A stretch of DNA of 64,000 bases from Euglena gracilis (Eukaryota; Euglenida; Euglenophyceae; Euglenales): contig CP154954.1 in assembly GCA_039621445.1 (NCBI GenBank), positions 29,273,411 to 29,337,410 of the forward strand, given 5' to 3'. Below the pieces are notes generated by a model. It was not told where the DNA came from and did not search any database. It worked only from the letters and a program-made list of their open reading frames with translations. This document shows positions 49,598 to 59,606 of the stretch, in pieces (position 1 is the stretch's first letter; every line of letters begins with the position of its first letter). Position numbers and translations under genes: made by a program.

Positions 49598-51520
49598 CAG
49601 TCATTTCTGCGATCATTCCATCACGGTGTGAACTGGACTTATTCTCTCAGGATCTCACCGGGGGGGGGGGGGGGTAGTGCGGAATATTGCGGGTCGGCCC
49701 GACCAGGTCGGCCTGACCTGCAATTTGGTCATCCACAATTTTCCACACAGAGCCGGAGTCTGCATTTTTCACGTTTTTGGTCTAATTTCACTTAAGCAGT
49801 AGTTGCATAATGCAATACAAGTGGATGCAACGAGGTCAACCATATCGCTTCACCAGTTTGCACCACAGTTACTTTTTATGTTGCATTTTAGGGCAGGTGA
49901 AACTTTTCGACGTCCTCTCCAGTGGAAAGGTGCACACCCGGGGAGCCCCTAAAGGAATTCATCCACAACTTGCAATTTTTTTTTGTATTTTCCCCTTTTT
50001 GAATTTTTTTTTGCTTTTTTTGCGTTGCATACCATGCCCGCCACCCCCCCATGCGCTCCCCGCCCTGCCCCCCCATAGTGCCTCGCTCGGGATACCTAGA
50101 AATGACCCCAAGCGCGGGCCCCAACACCCAAGGCGCATCCTCCCGGCCCAGACCCCCCCCCCAGCAGTTCCATGCGGCGTGCGCCCCCGGTCTGGGAAGA
50201 GCCGGCATTCCCCCCGGGCTCGGCCCCCGATGGGAACGCATTGGCGGCGACGATGTAATGGAGTGCACTGGCGGGGCTAGTGGGCCAATGGCGGAGCATG
50301 CCGCCTCCTACGCCCGCGAAGGTGGCCCGCCACCCCCCCCCCCCGCACCGTGGCCGCTTCCCTGAAGGCCCCGGACCTGGGGGCCCCCCCCAGCCCGTCC
50401 GCACAAGGGGGGACCCCCCACTGCCCCATTGGGGGGCACCAAGCGGGGTGCTAGTTGAACTGGGGCTGCCCTTACAGGGCCCCGAGAGAGCAGGGGCACA
50501 CGGCCCGGCAGGGAGGCCCCTTTCTGCGGCCCGACACACGCTTCATGACCAGGAACCAAGGCCGAGCAAGTCATGATCCTGAACTCCCAGCGCTGGGACC
50601 GACCGTTGCCGGTTAGGGGGGTTGGACGACTTCCCCAAGGCCGCACAAACGTCCTCCGAAAGGGAGGGGCGCCCAAAGGTAATGAGACGCGTCGCACTTT
50701 TGTGAAAAGACCCCTTTTTGCACCAACGACCATGGGGTTGCATTGCCCCGCCCGCGTCACCCCCCCACCCGATAGTGTCCCCTAGCCAGCGTTGGGCCTG
50801 GATAATCGGGGGGGGTGGGGCATGTGTACTTTGTGGCCAAGAGGCATACTCCCCCCTTGCATACGTTCAAAAAAAGACAAAAAAACCCGATTTTCAAGAT
50901 ACCAGAAAATGAAGAGAAAAGGACCATGAAAGGACTTTGGAGGGTTGTAATGTTTTTGCCAACAGAACAACAAAAGAATTGAGAACAAGGGCGTTCGCTT
51001 TGTCCCTTTGTCATTCTCTCTCAAGACAATCCATCTGACCACTGTTTGCCACCTTGCACCTTTTTCTGCATTTTGGAACATTGTTGAGTGACCCAGTGTT
51101 GACTCGGCATTTTTTTCGTTTGGCACCCCCCCCCCCCAATGCCCTCCAAAAAAGACCAGCACAAAAAAACTGGTTTCTGTAGGGTTTGCAGTCAAATAAA
51201 AAGGGAAGTGAATTATTTTCTCCGGCGCTTCGCGCCTGAGTTTTTCGTGATTTTCTGCCATTGACCTGATGAAAAACACAATGTGCTGCTTGAGCTTTCA
51301 CCCGGACCGCGCCACCTGGGGGGTTTCCCCCCCCACAAACCCTCCCTCCTGGCACGCAGGGGGTCCGGACACCTCGGGCTCCGCACTTTGCCCTTGCGAG
51401 GCCATGCGCTGCGGTTCGCTGTGCGACACCTCGGGCTCCGCACTTTGCCATTGTGAGGCCATGCCTTGCTCGCCGGCGGTTTGTTGTGATTGTTTTGGTG
51501 TGCTGGGTTAGAAGGTCCCG
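49598..51520 (+). repeat. long direct repeat A of the second DIRS-type family
   Basis: Starts CAGTCATTTCTGCGATCATT. Matches 54060-55340 in two blocks (49598-50040 with 54060-54495, and about 50765-51480 with 54505-55330). A has about 720 bp more in the middle (50041-50764, GC-rich, no domain). It lies upstream of the gag-RT of this family. Confidence 0.85.
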
Positions 51521-51708
51521 CTTAGTGCCTTTTTTCGCCGGAGTTGGCTGATTCCTAAATTGCCCTTCGACACCCAGAAGAAAGGAAAAGAGTTCACGAA
51601 CGAAGAAGAACCAAGAAAAGAAGTCAATATCAATTCAATATCCAGAAGGACACGAACCAGACGAATATCAAATCAAAAGTCAATTATCAAATTTCAAATT
51701 TGACTTCA

Positions 51709-52599
51709 ATGAACAATGCAGTTGAGAAGAAATTGGAATTTCACGGCCGCGGACGTCCTGGAGCAGATGCCGCAGCAGCTGGAGAACTTGGAGATGCGGT
51801 CATCACGTGGCAAACCGTGGTCGTTCTTCCCACCCAGCCCCCCACCCCAGAAATTTCCCAGCCCAAAACCCCCCCCAGTGACGGCCACGGTCCTTGGACC
51901 ACAGTGGCCAGAAGGCCCAGAAGACAGAAGCCAGCACCAGCCCTTTGTGGGCAAAGAATGGGCCATGGGGGCCCAAAATGCTTCAAATGCAAAATGCTTG
52001 GCCAATCAAAGCCCACACATCAGGGGCATCTCCCCCAAAGGCGCCCAGCAGCCTGGGCACAAATTGGCCAGAAGATGGGGAGATGGAATCAAGGCCAAGG
52101 AGGTCAACACCACAGGGGCCATGGGGGCCAGTTTTTCAAGCAAATCCCCTCAGGAAGGGGCAGAAAAGGTCTGTCCAACCCCCCCAATTCATCTATCACA
52201 ACAGCCCCTCTCAAGGGGACAAGGGGGGGCCACAGCAGCCCCCCCAGATTTCCAATGGGGTTGGAGGCCAAGAAGAAATCAAGGCCTGGAAGACCACAAG
52301 ATGGATTATGGAAAAAATTTATACATGGAAACCTTGGAGACCAGCAGGGTGGACCCACAGTGGCCACCAAGAAGCTAAAGCACCAGCAGGGTGGACCCAC
52401 AGTGGCCACCAAGAAGCTAAGGCAGCTGCTGGAGAAATCCCCCGAGGGACCCACAGAGGCCCTCTGCCAAAAATGGGGGAAAAAGGGACCCACAGTGGCC
52501 CTTTCATTGACCCAGCCCCAGGAGGAAAAGGGACCCACAGTGGCCCTTATGGAGGGAGGGGCAGGAACCCCTCCAACAATTATTCCTCAATCCCAATGA
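51709..52599 (+). CDS. Gag-like protein of the second DIRS-type element
   Basis: ATG at 51709 (MNNAVEKKLEFHGRGRPG). 296 codons, basic and Pro/Gly-rich, with a half zinc knuckle (PKCFKCKMLGQSK, where His and the last Cys are not in the usual place). The C-terminal third has repeats of GGPTVATKKL, GPTEAL and GPTVAL, from tandem copies of GGACCCACAGTGGCC in the DNA. It would be the RNA-binding capsid-type protein. It overlaps the pol frame, which is open from 51894. The irregular knuckle suggests decay. Confidence 0.6.
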   Translation: MNNAVEKKLEFHGRGRPGADAAAAGELGDAVITWQTVVVLPTQPPTPEISQPKTPPSDGHGPWTTVARRPRRQKPAPALCGQRMGHGGPKCFKCKMLGQSKPTHQGHLPQRRPAAWAQIGQKMGRWNQGQGGQHHRGHGGQFFKQIPSGRGRKGLSNPPNSSITTAPLKGTRGGHSSPPRFPMGLEAKKKSRPGRPQDGLWKKFIHGNLGDQQGGPTVATKKLKHQQGGPTVATKKLRQLLEKSPEGPTEALCQKWGKKGPTVALSLTQPQEEKGPTVALMEGGAGTPPTIIPQSQ

Positions 52600-53813
52600 T
52601 TCAATCAAGGGGGGGACCCACAGAGGCCCCCCTATGGTATGTGAACCAACCACATCAACCTGGAGAAGACCAGATAGGCCAAACAGGGGCATTAAGCCCT
52701 ATGGTATGTCTTCCAACAACAAGATCATCCAGAGAGGTGAGCAGAGAGGGAGAGAGTGCATGCACATCCCCCCAGAAAAAATTTCTTTTTCCAAGGGCCC
52801 AAGCCCTAGGGGACCTAGGGGTGCAATGTCCAACACCCCCAACCCAGCCCCCCCAGAATCATCTTATCCAGAAAATAAATTCAATGGGGGAAAGAGGGGG
52901 AGACACCCCCCTCCATCAAAGGTTACAAAAAAGCCTAAAATGTCCAACACCCCCAGCCCAGCCCCCCCAAAATCATCTGATCCAAGAAATAAATTCCATG
53001 GAGGAAAAATGGGGAGACACCCCCCTCCATCAAAGGCTGCAAAACAGCCTAAAATGGTGGACAAAAAATGCCCCCCCAACAACATGTCAACTCATCAGGG
53101 ATGGCATTCAACCCCCCTGGGTCAGCCCACCAAAATTGTCCACCCACCCAAAACCCAGAGCCAACCTGGACCTGAACCAGGCAGAAAAAATCCTGTTGGA
53201 TTACGAAAAAACTGGGTCAATAAAACGAGTTTGGGATTCAGAAACCCAGCATTTAATCCCATGGTTTCTAATTTCGAAACCAGAAGGGGGAACAACCAAA
53301 TGGAGAATGATCAGCGACTGCAGAGAATTAAATCAGCAGTTTCAAGTGAAACCTTTCAAGCTGGATCACATCCAGCACATTTTTCCAGTTTTGGAAAAGG
53401 GCCACTGGGCAGCCAAAATAGACCTGAAAGATGCCTATTTTCATATTCCAGTAAGTCCAGGCCTAAGGCCATTTTTAAGGCATCAGGTGGGGGGGCAGAC
53501 CTGGGAATTCCAGGCAGGCTGTTTTGGCCTGAATGTAATGCCCCAAATTTTCATGTCAGTCATGAAAACATTCGAAAAGCTGTGGCGGAAAAGGGGCATC
53601 CAGGTATTTATTTACCTGGACGACATTTTGCTGGTGGCCCCAACACAAATCATCTTACAAAATCACCTGAACACAGTGGTCAGGGATTTAATCAAATCAG
53701 GATTCAAAATCAATGTGAAAAAGTCCACCCTGCAGCCCACCCAAATCGTAAATCATCTTGGATTCCAGCTAAACTTCGAAGAGGGAAAATTACAGGTGCC
53801 CCCCAGAAAATAA
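51894..53813 (+). CDS. reverse transcriptase of the second DIRS-type element (RNase H and YR missing)
   Basis: The frame is open from 51894, but recognisable RT begins near 53150. LDLNQAEKILLDYEKTGSIK and KWRMISDCRELNQQ form the fingers, AAKIDLKDAYFHIPV motif A, CFGLNVMPQIFM motif B and FIYLDDILLV the catalytic YLDD (about 53611-53640). DAYFHIPV plus RPFLRHQVGGQ is typical of DIRS RTs. The frame stops at 53813, and the thumb continues in the next frame (KKELGKMVKKDYMSKRQLAA, about 53820 on) to LKILLDTWG at 54057, where it is cut off by repeat B. The part before RT contains a 117-bp tandem duplication. Defective. Confidence 0.82.
   Translation: MDHSGQKAQKTEASTSPLWAKNGPWGPKMLQMQNAWPIKAHTSGASPPKAPSSLGTNWPEDGEMESRPRRSTPQGPWGPVFQANPLRKGQKRSVQPPQFIYHNSPSQGDKGGPQQPPQISNGVGGQEEIKAWKTTRWIMEKIYTWKPWRPAGWTHSGHQEAKAPAGWTHSGHQEAKAAAGEIPRGTHRGPLPKMGEKGTHSGPFIDPAPGGKGTHSGPYGGRGRNPSNNYSSIPMIQSRGGPTEAPLWYVNQPHQPGEDQIGQTGALSPMVCLPTTRSSREVSREGESACTSPQKKFLFPRAQALGDLGVQCPTPPTQPPQNHLIQKINSMGERGGDTPLHQRLQKSLKCPTPPAQPPQNHLIQEINSMEEKWGDTPLHQRLQNSLKWWTKNAPPTTCQLIRDGIQPPWVSPPKLSTHPKPRANLDLNQAEKILLDYEKTGSIKRVWDSETQHLIPWFLISKPEGGTTKWRMISDCRELNQQFQVKPFKLDHIQHIFPVLEKGHWAAKIDLKDAYFHIPVSPGLRPFLRHQVGGQTWEFQAGCFGLNVMPQIFMSVMKTFEKLWRKRGIQVFIYLDDILLVAPTQIILQNHLNTVVRDLIKSGFKINVKKSTLQPTQIVNHLGFQLNFEEGKLQVPPRK
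52345..52625. repeat. GGACCCACAGTGGCC repeats within gag
   Basis: Seven occurrences of GGACCCACAGWGGCC at uneven spacing, two of them in a 54-bp tandem duplication, coding for G-P-T-V/E-A. Confidence 0.9.
52825..53056. repeat. tandem duplication of about 117 bp in pol
   Basis: ATGTCCAACACCCCCAACCC ... AAAAAGCCTAAA occurs twice in a row with minor changes, so the encoded CPTPPTQPPQNHLIQ block is doubled. Confidence 0.9.
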
Positions 53814-54059
53814 AAACCGTAAAAAAGGAGCTGGGAAAAATGGTGAAAAAAGATTACATGTCAAAAAGGCAACTGGCTGCCATTTTGGGCCAAATCAGAT
53901 GCAATCTAATGGCCCTGCCCTTTCTAAGGGCCTTTACGGATGCCCTGGCAATTTTTTTGGTGAAACATTCCACAGCCCCCTGGGACTCAAAACATCCCAT
54001 TTCCCAAAGAATAAAGGACCAATTAAAGGAATTAAAAATTCTGCTGGACACCTGGGGGG
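53814..54059 (+). pseudogene. RT thumb continuation in shifted frame, truncated
   Basis: Encodes SKRQLAAILGQIRCN, HSTAPWDSKHPIS, LKELKILLDTWG. The same peptide block occurs on the minus strand at 57440-57290, where it runs on into RNase H. Here it is joined to repeat B at a GGGGGG. Confidence 0.8.
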
Positions 54060-55340
54060 CAGTCATTTCTGCGATCATTCCATCACGGTGTGAACTGGAC
54101 TTATTCTCTCAGGATCTCACCGGGGGGGGGGGTAGTGCGGAATATTGCGGGTCGGCCCGACCAGGTCGGCCTGACCTGCAATTTGGTCATCCACAATTTT
54201 CCACACAGAGCCGGAGTCTGCATTTTTCACGTTTTTGGTCTAATTTCACTTAAGCAGTAGTTGCATAATGCAATACAAGTGGATGCAACGAGGTCAACCA
54301 TATCGCTTCACCAGTTTGCACCACAGTTACTTTTTATGTTGCATTTTAGGGCAGGTGAAACTTTTCGACGTCCTCTCCAGTGGAAAGGTGCACACCCGGG
54401 GAGCCCCTAAAGGAATTCATCCACAACTTGCAATTTTTTTTGTATTTTCCCCTTTTTGAATTTTTTTTGCTTTTTTTGCGTTGCATACCATGCCCCCCCC
54501 CCCCCGATAGTGTCCCATACCCGCCTGCCGTTGGGCCGGCACTATCGGGGGGGGGGCATGGTACTTTGAGGAGCCAAGGAGGCATACTCCCCCCTTGCAT
54601 ACGTTCAAAAAAAGACAAAAAAACCCGATTTTCAAGATACCAGAAAATGAAGAGAAAAGGACCATGAAAGGACTTTGGAGGGTTGTAATGTTTTTGCCAA
54701 CAGAACAACAAAAGAATTGAGAACAAGGGCGTTCGCTTTGTCCCTTTGTCATTCTCTCTCAAGACAATCCATCTGACCACTGTTTGCCACCTTGCACCTT
54801 TTTCTGCATTTTGGAACATTGTTGAGTGACCCAGTGTTGACTCGGCATTTTTTTCGTTTGGCACCCCCCCCCAATGCCCTCCAAAAAAGACCAGCACAAA
54901 AAAACTGGTTTCTGTAGGGTTTGCAGTCAAATAAAAAGGGAAGTGAATTATTTTCTCCGGCGCTTCGCGCCTGAGTTTTTCGTGATTTTCTGCCATTGAC
55001 CTGATGAAAAACACAATGTGCTGCTTGAGCTTTCACCCGGACCGCGCCACCTGGGGGGTTTTCCCCCCCCACACACCCTCCCTCCTGGCACGCAGGGGGT
55101 CCGGACACCTCGGGCTCCGCACTTTGCCCTTGCGAGGCCATGCGCTGCGGTTCGCTGTGCGATTGTTCGCTTCGAACAGCTTCGTACTCCCTAAAGGAAA
55201 ACCGAAAAGGGAGGAAGGGTCACCGAGGGCGAAGCACAAAAACCTTGTGAGGCCATGCCTTGCTCGCCGGCGGTGCTGGTTGGATTGCTCTTGTTCGCTG
55301 GGTTAGGAGGTCCCGCTTATTGCCGCCTCGCCAGAGTTGG
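54060..55340 (+). repeat. long direct repeat B of the second DIRS-type family
   Basis: Copy of A without the 720-bp middle. Near its end it carries an extra segment (about 55162-55240) absent from A, which is inverted at 55888-55968. Confidence 0.85.
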
Positions 55341-55968
55341 CTGACGATGCTGCTCCGACTGGGCGACGTGGCTTCTTGCCCCTGGGGCCCAGCAAAAAAC
55401 GATATTTGTTTGCTCCCCGCCTACGACCCCCACCTAACCCTTACCCTGATCCCAACCCTGGCCCAAACCCTAAAGTGAATTGGGTTTGGGTTAGGGTTTG
55501 GGTTTATTGTTAGGGTTAGGGTTAGGGTCAGGGTTGACGTTTTTTTTCAAAAAAAACAAGAATATATTTGTTTGAAAAACAAAATTGGAGCTTTTTCCTT
55601 CGAAATGGCCATTTTTTTGAGGAAAAAGTTTGAAAGTCATTTTTGGGTCATCAAAAAGTGACGTCTCCCAGTTTTTCCAGACCCTTCATAAAAACATGTG
55701 GTTGGCAAGGTGACACAGTTGTGAATGCCAGCACCTTTTGCAGACTACGAAGGATGCAGAGATGAAAAATCACTGCTTTGTTAAAAAAAGAAAAGCACTT
55801 TTCGCAAACCCCTCTCCCCCCCCCCTGGCCCCCACTCTCTGACCGAGGGCTCTTGAACACAAATTTTCTTTTACGGGTAGAGGGGGTCGGGCTCACAAGG
55901 TCTTTGTGCTTCGGCCTCGGTGTCCCTTCCTCCCTTCTCGGTTTTCCTCGAGGGAGTACGAGACAGAT
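55162..55968. repeat. inverted repeat of about 80 bp around telomere-like runs
   Basis: TACTCCCTAAAGGAAAACCG...CGAAGCACAAA (55182-55231) is answered by TTTGTGCTTCGGCC...CGAGGGAGTA (55902-55960). Between them, 55434-55472 is CCTAACCCTTACCC-like and 55482-55534 is GGTTTGGGTTAGGGTT-like, a second inverted pair. Confidence 0.8.
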
Positions 55969-56489
55969 TGTGCACTGAAATTAGGGGGGCCAGGGCATTT
56001 TCCAGGGCACCTTGGGCACCAAGTCGTTGATAGTGGGCTGCAAAAGCCTCCACCCCCTTCCACGGGCCAATTTCACAAACTTCTTGGGCAGAAAGTCCCA
56101 ATTTTTTGAGTAAACCAACTCCTGCCCCTCCGGTGGAGTGGGCCCCCCACACCTGGGGGGTACACCATGTTTGGCCAAAAAATCTTTTGTGATGGAAGAA
56201 ATGGTGCCTGCACTGATGGCCCTGAAGGGGGGTTTTAATGAAATTAGGAGGGGGCCACCAGGTCCACAGGCCTTTGAAAATTGGAAGAATTGAATTAAAG
56301 CGTCAGCCACTTGGTCTGTGGTGGCTTCAGGGGGGGGGGGCTGTGTTCTAAAATTACCCACAGAAGTGCAAAAGCACTCTGACAACGTTTTAAGCTTGGG
56401 TTTCTCCCCAGGGAATCGTTAATGGTCTCAACCTGAATTTGTTTCCCCTCCAAAATTTGCCTGAGCAAATCATGCAAGCCAGGGGCCAC
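55871..56489 (-). pseudogene. tyrosine recombinase relic, second DIRS-type family
   Basis: Minus strand. LLISLKPPFRAISAGTISSITKDFLAKHG (about 56270-56170) is the block before the catalytic His in DIRS/Ngaro recombinases. In another frame follows WGAHSTGGAGVGLLKKLG and EVCEIGPWKGVEAFAAHYQRLG (about 56150-56010), with the nucleophilic Tyr in AHY. The expected His-x-x-Arg reads H-S-T-G, so the second catalytic Arg is lost. There is one frame change near 56155. Upstream (56489-56295) is an N-terminal helical part. Inactive. Confidence 0.75.
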
Positions 56490-56740
56490 CTGGGGGGTGG
56501 CATTTGCTCCCCCCTGCAGTTGGTGAACATGCCCCTGTGGGGGTGAGTTTCAGGCAGGGGGTCCCTGGAACTTTCATTTTTATTAATTTGGGCCACCGTG
56601 TGGCTGAATCCCAGTTGGGGGTGACCATGAAAACTTTGGTCTGGTTAAACATTTTCAACCTGGGTAGAAATTGTTGAATTATTGACCGGAGGGGGTTTGC
56701 ATAAAGATCCCCCATGTTGTCCAGTGGACATTGTAATGCA
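56470..56740 (-). pseudogene. methylase-like C-terminal strand region, second DIRS-type family
   Basis: Minus strand, between RNase H and YR. NPLRSIIQQFLPRL and KVFMVTPNWDSATRWPKL match the end of the Dam-like region that DIRS elements carry after RNase H (the ---LI-P-WP---W---L pattern). Supports the usual order RT-RH-MT-YR in this family, unlike the element at 6.1-16.2 kb. Confidence 0.55.
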
Positions 56741-56881
56741 TTTATTTACTGCTGTGGCTTCCCAATGGGGCCACCTGGCCACAAAATTGGGCAGTTTTTG
56801 TTGCCTGGGAGGCAAATAAATCTGTTTCCAGACTTATGAAATTTGTGAATTGCTTGCTGAGCCATTGAAAAAGTTTGGGGT

Positions 56882-57470
56882 CTAAAGAATAATACCCCCT
56901 GTCCATTTTCTATCTGCTGATGGGGGTCTGCTAGGCAGTCTTTTTAAGGTACCCAGTTGCCTTGGAGGTTTACTTGGTGCTCCATGCAACACTTGAAAAA
57001 TGGTCTCAGCATTTTGTTGAAGGGGTCCTTTCTGCCCCAACCTTTTGTTAGGTAAAAGTAAATTACCTGGTTGTCCACTGACAAGGAAACGGTTTCTCCA
57101 GGTTTGCTCAAACTTTTCACAGTGTTGATTGCTGCACTGAGCTCCTTTACATTGATGTGCAAAAAGGAGTTTTTTCTCCAAAATTCCTGCACAATCTCTC
57201 CTGTGTTGATGTCCAGCCCCCCCCCCAGGCATGCGTGCTGCTGTCTGAGAGCAACACTCTGGATGCATTTTGGGGGAAGGGTCTTCCCCCCCAGGTGTCC
57301 AGCAGAATTTTTATTTCCTTTAATTGGGCCTTGATTTCCTGGGAAATGGGGTGTTTTGAGTCCCAGGGGGATGTGGACTCCGCCACCAAAAAAATTGCCA
57401 GGGTGTGTTGTAACCGTGGTGCCTGTCCCTGAGTTTCCATTCCCTCGGGGCCGGCACCACTTTGCGTAGG
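56882..57470 (-). pseudogene. RT thumb and RNase H relic, second DIRS-type family
   Basis: Minus strand. PWDSKHPISQEIKAQLKEIK and LLDTWGG (57380-57290) match the plus-strand copy. RNase H follows: VLLSDSSTHAWGGGW (Asp, about 57245), then in another frame NVKELSAAINTVKSL (Glu) and VSLSVDNQVIYFYLTKGWG (Asp, about 57080), and MEHQVNLQGNWVP. One frameshift near 57190-57230. This copy holds what the plus-strand copy at 51.7-54.06 kb lacks. Confidence 0.8.
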
Positions 57471-57662
57471 ATCTTTTTCCCTGCCCAGGGTGTTTTCAAT
57501 TCCCCTCGCGGCTTGTTTTAAAAAATGCATTTTCTTTTGTTTTCTTTTGTTTTGCGGGTTTTTTTGGGGTGAAAAAAGGTTGGTTGTTTGGCTCACACCT
57601 GTCCTTTGATAAAAAATCCACAAGCAATCAGCAAATCCACCAGCACAATACAAGCAAACCAC

Positions 57663-59036
57663 AAAGTGAGAGTACCAAAGTCCAAACCAAGGGTAAGAGA
57701 ACGATAGGTTCCAGATAATTCACCAGATAATTCTTGAACCACAAACTGACAGTGTGACAGAGAGACAGAGCCCTGCACAGGGACAGATGGAGTCAGTAAC
57801 TTATAATTCCTAATAAGATTTTCCTAATCCTAACTGCAGAGTCATCAGGTTGGGTAGTGTTAAGGTATGATGTTTTGGGCACTCAGCACCCCTGACTCAC
57901 ACTCCCCTTCCCGAAGGAGTTGTTTACAACTCTTCACGACTCCAACAGGAAGGGGTGCGGAGTGCACTCGTTGTGAGGAGGGGGCGAGCAAGGGGACCGT
58001 TGTTCAGGGTCCCCCCCCCTCAGGGGGCTGTGCCGTTCAGGTTCGTTTTCTGACCAGGGGGCTGAGTCAAATGTTCTCCTTTGGCAGTTGGGTCTGTGCG
58101 GGGTCTGGTGTGTTGTCCCCCCCCCAGCCCGCCTAGCGCTGTTTGGCGTTGGGGGGGGGGGCAGGCGCCGTTGTGAACCAAGCGCCAGCCACGGTCAAAA
58201 TTTTGAGGAAATTTTTATTCCCAGGCCAGGTGAGTTGTTTTGTCACGGTCAGGCTCCTAGACAGCCGTTTTCGGTTCGGTTTGCCAATACGGTGTCTGGG
58301 GTTGCTGTCCGTTCGGTGGGGGGTGGGTCCAGCTGGGGTCTTCCAGCCCCCCCAGGCCAAGTGGCCAGGCTCCGGCCGGGGACGAATTTTTATAAAAATC
58401 AGGTGAAGGCTGGTTTTCGGTTAAAAATCAGGCTGGGTCAAGGACAATGTTTTTTTTTGTATTTTTGTATTTTTTTCTGGGGGGTAGACTGGTGTGTGTA
58501 GGTGCTGTGGAGGGTCCTCCCCCCCCCCAGGCCGGTGGCCCGGGGTCGGTCAGGTCTGCGTTTTTGTGTCAAAATCAGATTCCCCTTCCACGGTTTGCCC
58601 AGTTTTTGCTGGCTGTTACGGTTGGGGTTGGGGGCTGTGTTTTGTTGTTGTTTTTTTTTTTGTATGCTGGCCAAGTTCAGGGGTAGGTTCGTTCTCCACC
58701 CAACCCACAACAACAACGATGAAGATTTGAAGAATGGATTGATTGGCAGAAGAGTGGCACTTGAGGTCAGTGAATTCGGGTCGGGTCGGGTCTTGTTCAG
58801 GTCTGTTGGGCTGGTTCGAGTTGAGCTGGCCAGCGGTTCAGGTTCAGGTGGGCTGGCCGGGTGGGCTGCCCAGGCCCGTTTTGTCGTTTTGAGTCAGGCA
58901 GGTTTTGCCAGAGGTGTGCAAGTTCAAGTCAGTCGAGGTCGGTATGGGTGGTAGGGTTGGGGTTGGCTTTAGGGTCGTTCGGGGTGTCGACGTGACGGTG
59001 TCTGTGAGGGGGCCCAGGGGTATGTGACATGTGTCA
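57663..59036 (-). other. region after the minus-strand chromovirus; probable LTR, not delimited
   Basis: On the minus strand the chromodomain stop is followed by GGGATGGAG and TGACACATGTCAC, a plausible polypurine tract and LTR start (LTR end at about 59037 on the plus strand). The rest is GT- and poly-C/poly-G-rich without ORFs of note. No second LTR is in the window. Confidence 0.35.
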
Positions 59037-59414
59037 CTCCATCCCATCAAGCAACTCTCTCACATCCACGGCCAAGCCTCGTTCTTTGCAGTATTGGACC
59101 ACATCTTTGTTTGTCCGGAGGAAGAAGTGGTTCAGGGGTTCCCACTGAGTATCATATGGGTCCCAGTTTTTCCACAGAATAAACAATTTAAGTTTTCCGT
59201 CTTTTCTACGGTGGTTAAGCACCTTTTCAACCTCCCACTCGTCAGGTCCGACCTCCAACTGTTGTGCCTTGCCCGACCAAAAGTAGAGGGGGACAGGAGT
59301 TGTGTTGTAGAGGTCCTCCACGTGGGGTTTGAGTTGTGAACGGTGGGCAGGTTGTCGGTTTCCCGGTTGAAGTTCCAGCACGGAAGAGGGCTGTCGTAGC
59401 CTTTCCAACACCAC
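59034..59414 (-). CDS. chromodomain and GPY-like end of minus-strand chromovirus pol
   Basis: Encodes the integrase tail (RSQLKPHVEDLYNTTPVPLY) and a chromodomain PDEWEVEKVLNHRRKDGK, LFILWKNWDPYDTQWEP, ending DVRELLDGME. No stop lies between the two parts, unlike the copy at the left window edge. It is cut from the integrase core by the long G and T runs at 59488-59606. Confidence 0.85.
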   Translation of the reverse strand: MVLERLRQPSSVLELQPGNRQPAHRSQLKPHVEDLYNTTPVPLYFWSGKAQQLEVGPDEWEVEKVLNHRRKDGKLKLFILWKNWDPYDTQWEPLNHFFLRTNKDVVQYCKERGLAVDVRELLDGME

Positions 59415-59487
59415 AGCAGGTCCTTTCCACTTCGGTTCGAGTTTGTCGGTACCAGGTTGTCTTTCGGGTTGCTACCACCACTTTGAT

Positions 59488-59538
<51 letters not shown>

Positions 59539-59606
59539 TGGGGGGGTCTGGGTCTTTTGGGGGGGGGGGGGGGGGGGGTTCTTTTTTTTTTTTTTTTTTT
59601 TTTTTT
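59488..59606. repeat. 49-base G run, further G runs and a 24-base T run
   Basis: G at 59488-59536 without interruption, then TTTGGGGGGGTCTGGG-like sequence, a second long G run (about 59560-59578) and T at about 59583-59606. It lies inside the linker between integrase core and chromodomain of the minus-strand element. Confidence 0.9.

Noticed and set aside
49248-49631. ORF with NPNPNPNP repeats
   Set aside because: Direct translation of a telomere-like CCCTAA run.
55651-55896. Minus-strand ORF next to the recombinase relic as an extra domain
   Set aside because: No motif, and it lies outside the recombinase frame beyond the inverted repeat.
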